This document shows positions 6,030-6,073 of a stretch of DNA of 6,073 nt, in pieces. The stretch covers positions 1 through 6,073 of the forward strand of contig JAAFGW010000193.1 in the NCBI GenBank assembly GCA_010365175.1, given 5' to 3'. The DNA is from Sulfuriferula multivorans (GTDB lineage Bacteria > Pseudomonadota > Gammaproteobacteria > Burkholderiales > Thiobacillaceae). The notes under the pieces are model-generated. The model saw nothing but the letters and a program-made list of their open reading frames with translations, made no database searches and was not told the origin of the DNA. Numbering within the stretch: the stretch's first letter is position 1; every line of letters starts with the position of its first letter. The translations under genes were made by a program, and so were the position numbers.

Positions 6030-6073
6030 GCCCCACAAGGGGACTCCGATCCACTACGGGCTAAAGCCCGTGT
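6030..6073 (+). repeat. 44-base hairpin-forming direct repeat, copy 2, at window edge
   Basis: Copy 2 starts 79 bases after copy 1 and ends exactly at the window boundary, so it may continue. Its inner stem is perfect: ACGGGCT-AA-AGCCCGT (6056-6071), whereas copy 1 has an A-C mismatch there. If the unit is a 79-base tandem repeat, the bases beyond 6073 should begin GGAGTCGTATGCG as after copy 1; if it is a dispersed palindromic element, they should differ after the hairpin closes. Confidence 0.85.

Larger units (their letters stand above)
5808..6073. other. Non-operon segment after the VOC gene: remnant plus repeats
   Basis: These 266 bases hold no intact plus-strand gene. From 5808 to 5950 the only coding-like signal is the minus-strand carbonic-anhydrase-like fragment; the run of six T at 5883-5888 is its Lys-Lys codons and has no hairpin before it, so it is not a clear terminator for the operon. 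From 5951 the two hairpin repeats and a 35-base unique spacer fill the rest. Confidence 0.6.

Noticed and set aside
5951..6038. N-terminal extension of the minus-strand remnant reading through the repeats
   Set aside because: The residues come entirely from repeat and spacer DNA, and the 79-base period shifts frame between the copies, so this is not a conserved coding sequence.
5951..6073. CRISPR array (two repeats with a 35-base spacer)
   Set aside because: The repeat is 44 bases with two internal differences and two hairpins, longer and more structured than usual CRISPR repeats. Only one spacer-sized gap is visible and no cas gene is present. Sequence beyond the window would be needed to reopen it.

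Overview
The window is a compact, GC-rich stretch typical of a proteobacterium. The GlcD and GlcE sequences, the small single-anchor membrane protein in front of them and the VOC protein behind them most resemble what is seen in Betaproteobacteria, perhaps an autotrophic group such as the Nitrosomonadales/Gallionellaceae. That placement rests on remembered family resemblance, not on a search.

Layout. Positions 1-531 (+) hold the 3' part, or possibly all, of an unrecognised soluble protein; its frame is open at the left edge. Tail to tail with it, 28 bases away, lies a minus-strand pair: an AI-2E family (PerM-like) membrane protein (2121 down to 1099) followed by a GcvR-like protein with two ACT domains (1099 down to 560), joined by a one-base stop/start overlap (TAATG). 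The roughly 300-base divergent region 2158-2462 has no convincing gene. It holds several inverted repeats, including two interleaved ones that cannot easily form together.

From 2463 a tightly packed plus-strand operon runs to 5807: a 141-residue single-pass membrane protein, glcD, glcE, and a small VOC-fold (GLOD5-like) protein. Every junction is a stop/start overlap (ATGA, TGATG, TGATG), so translation is probably coupled throughout. GlcD and GlcE are the two FAD-domain subunits of glycolate dehydrogenase, which oxidises glycolate to glyoxylate. The third subunit, the iron-sulfur protein GlcF, is absent from the place where it normally follows glcE.

Downstream (5808-6073) the sequence changes character. 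On the minus strand there is a short stretch resembling the C-terminal end of a beta-carbonic anhydrase. It is cut off by two 44-base, 42/44-identical direct repeats with internal hairpins (5951-5994 and 6030-6073) that reach the right edge of the window. This looks like a rearrangement boundary.

Putting it together: the operon fits glycolate salvage (for example of 2-phosphoglycolate-derived glycolate in a Calvin-cycle organism), and the divergent ACT protein belongs to a family known to sense glycine, a product downstream of glyoxylate. I found no clear new defence or mobile system. The unusual items are the hairpin repeats, the truncated carbonic-anhydrase-like remnant, the interleaved inverted repeats and the coupled small membrane protein.
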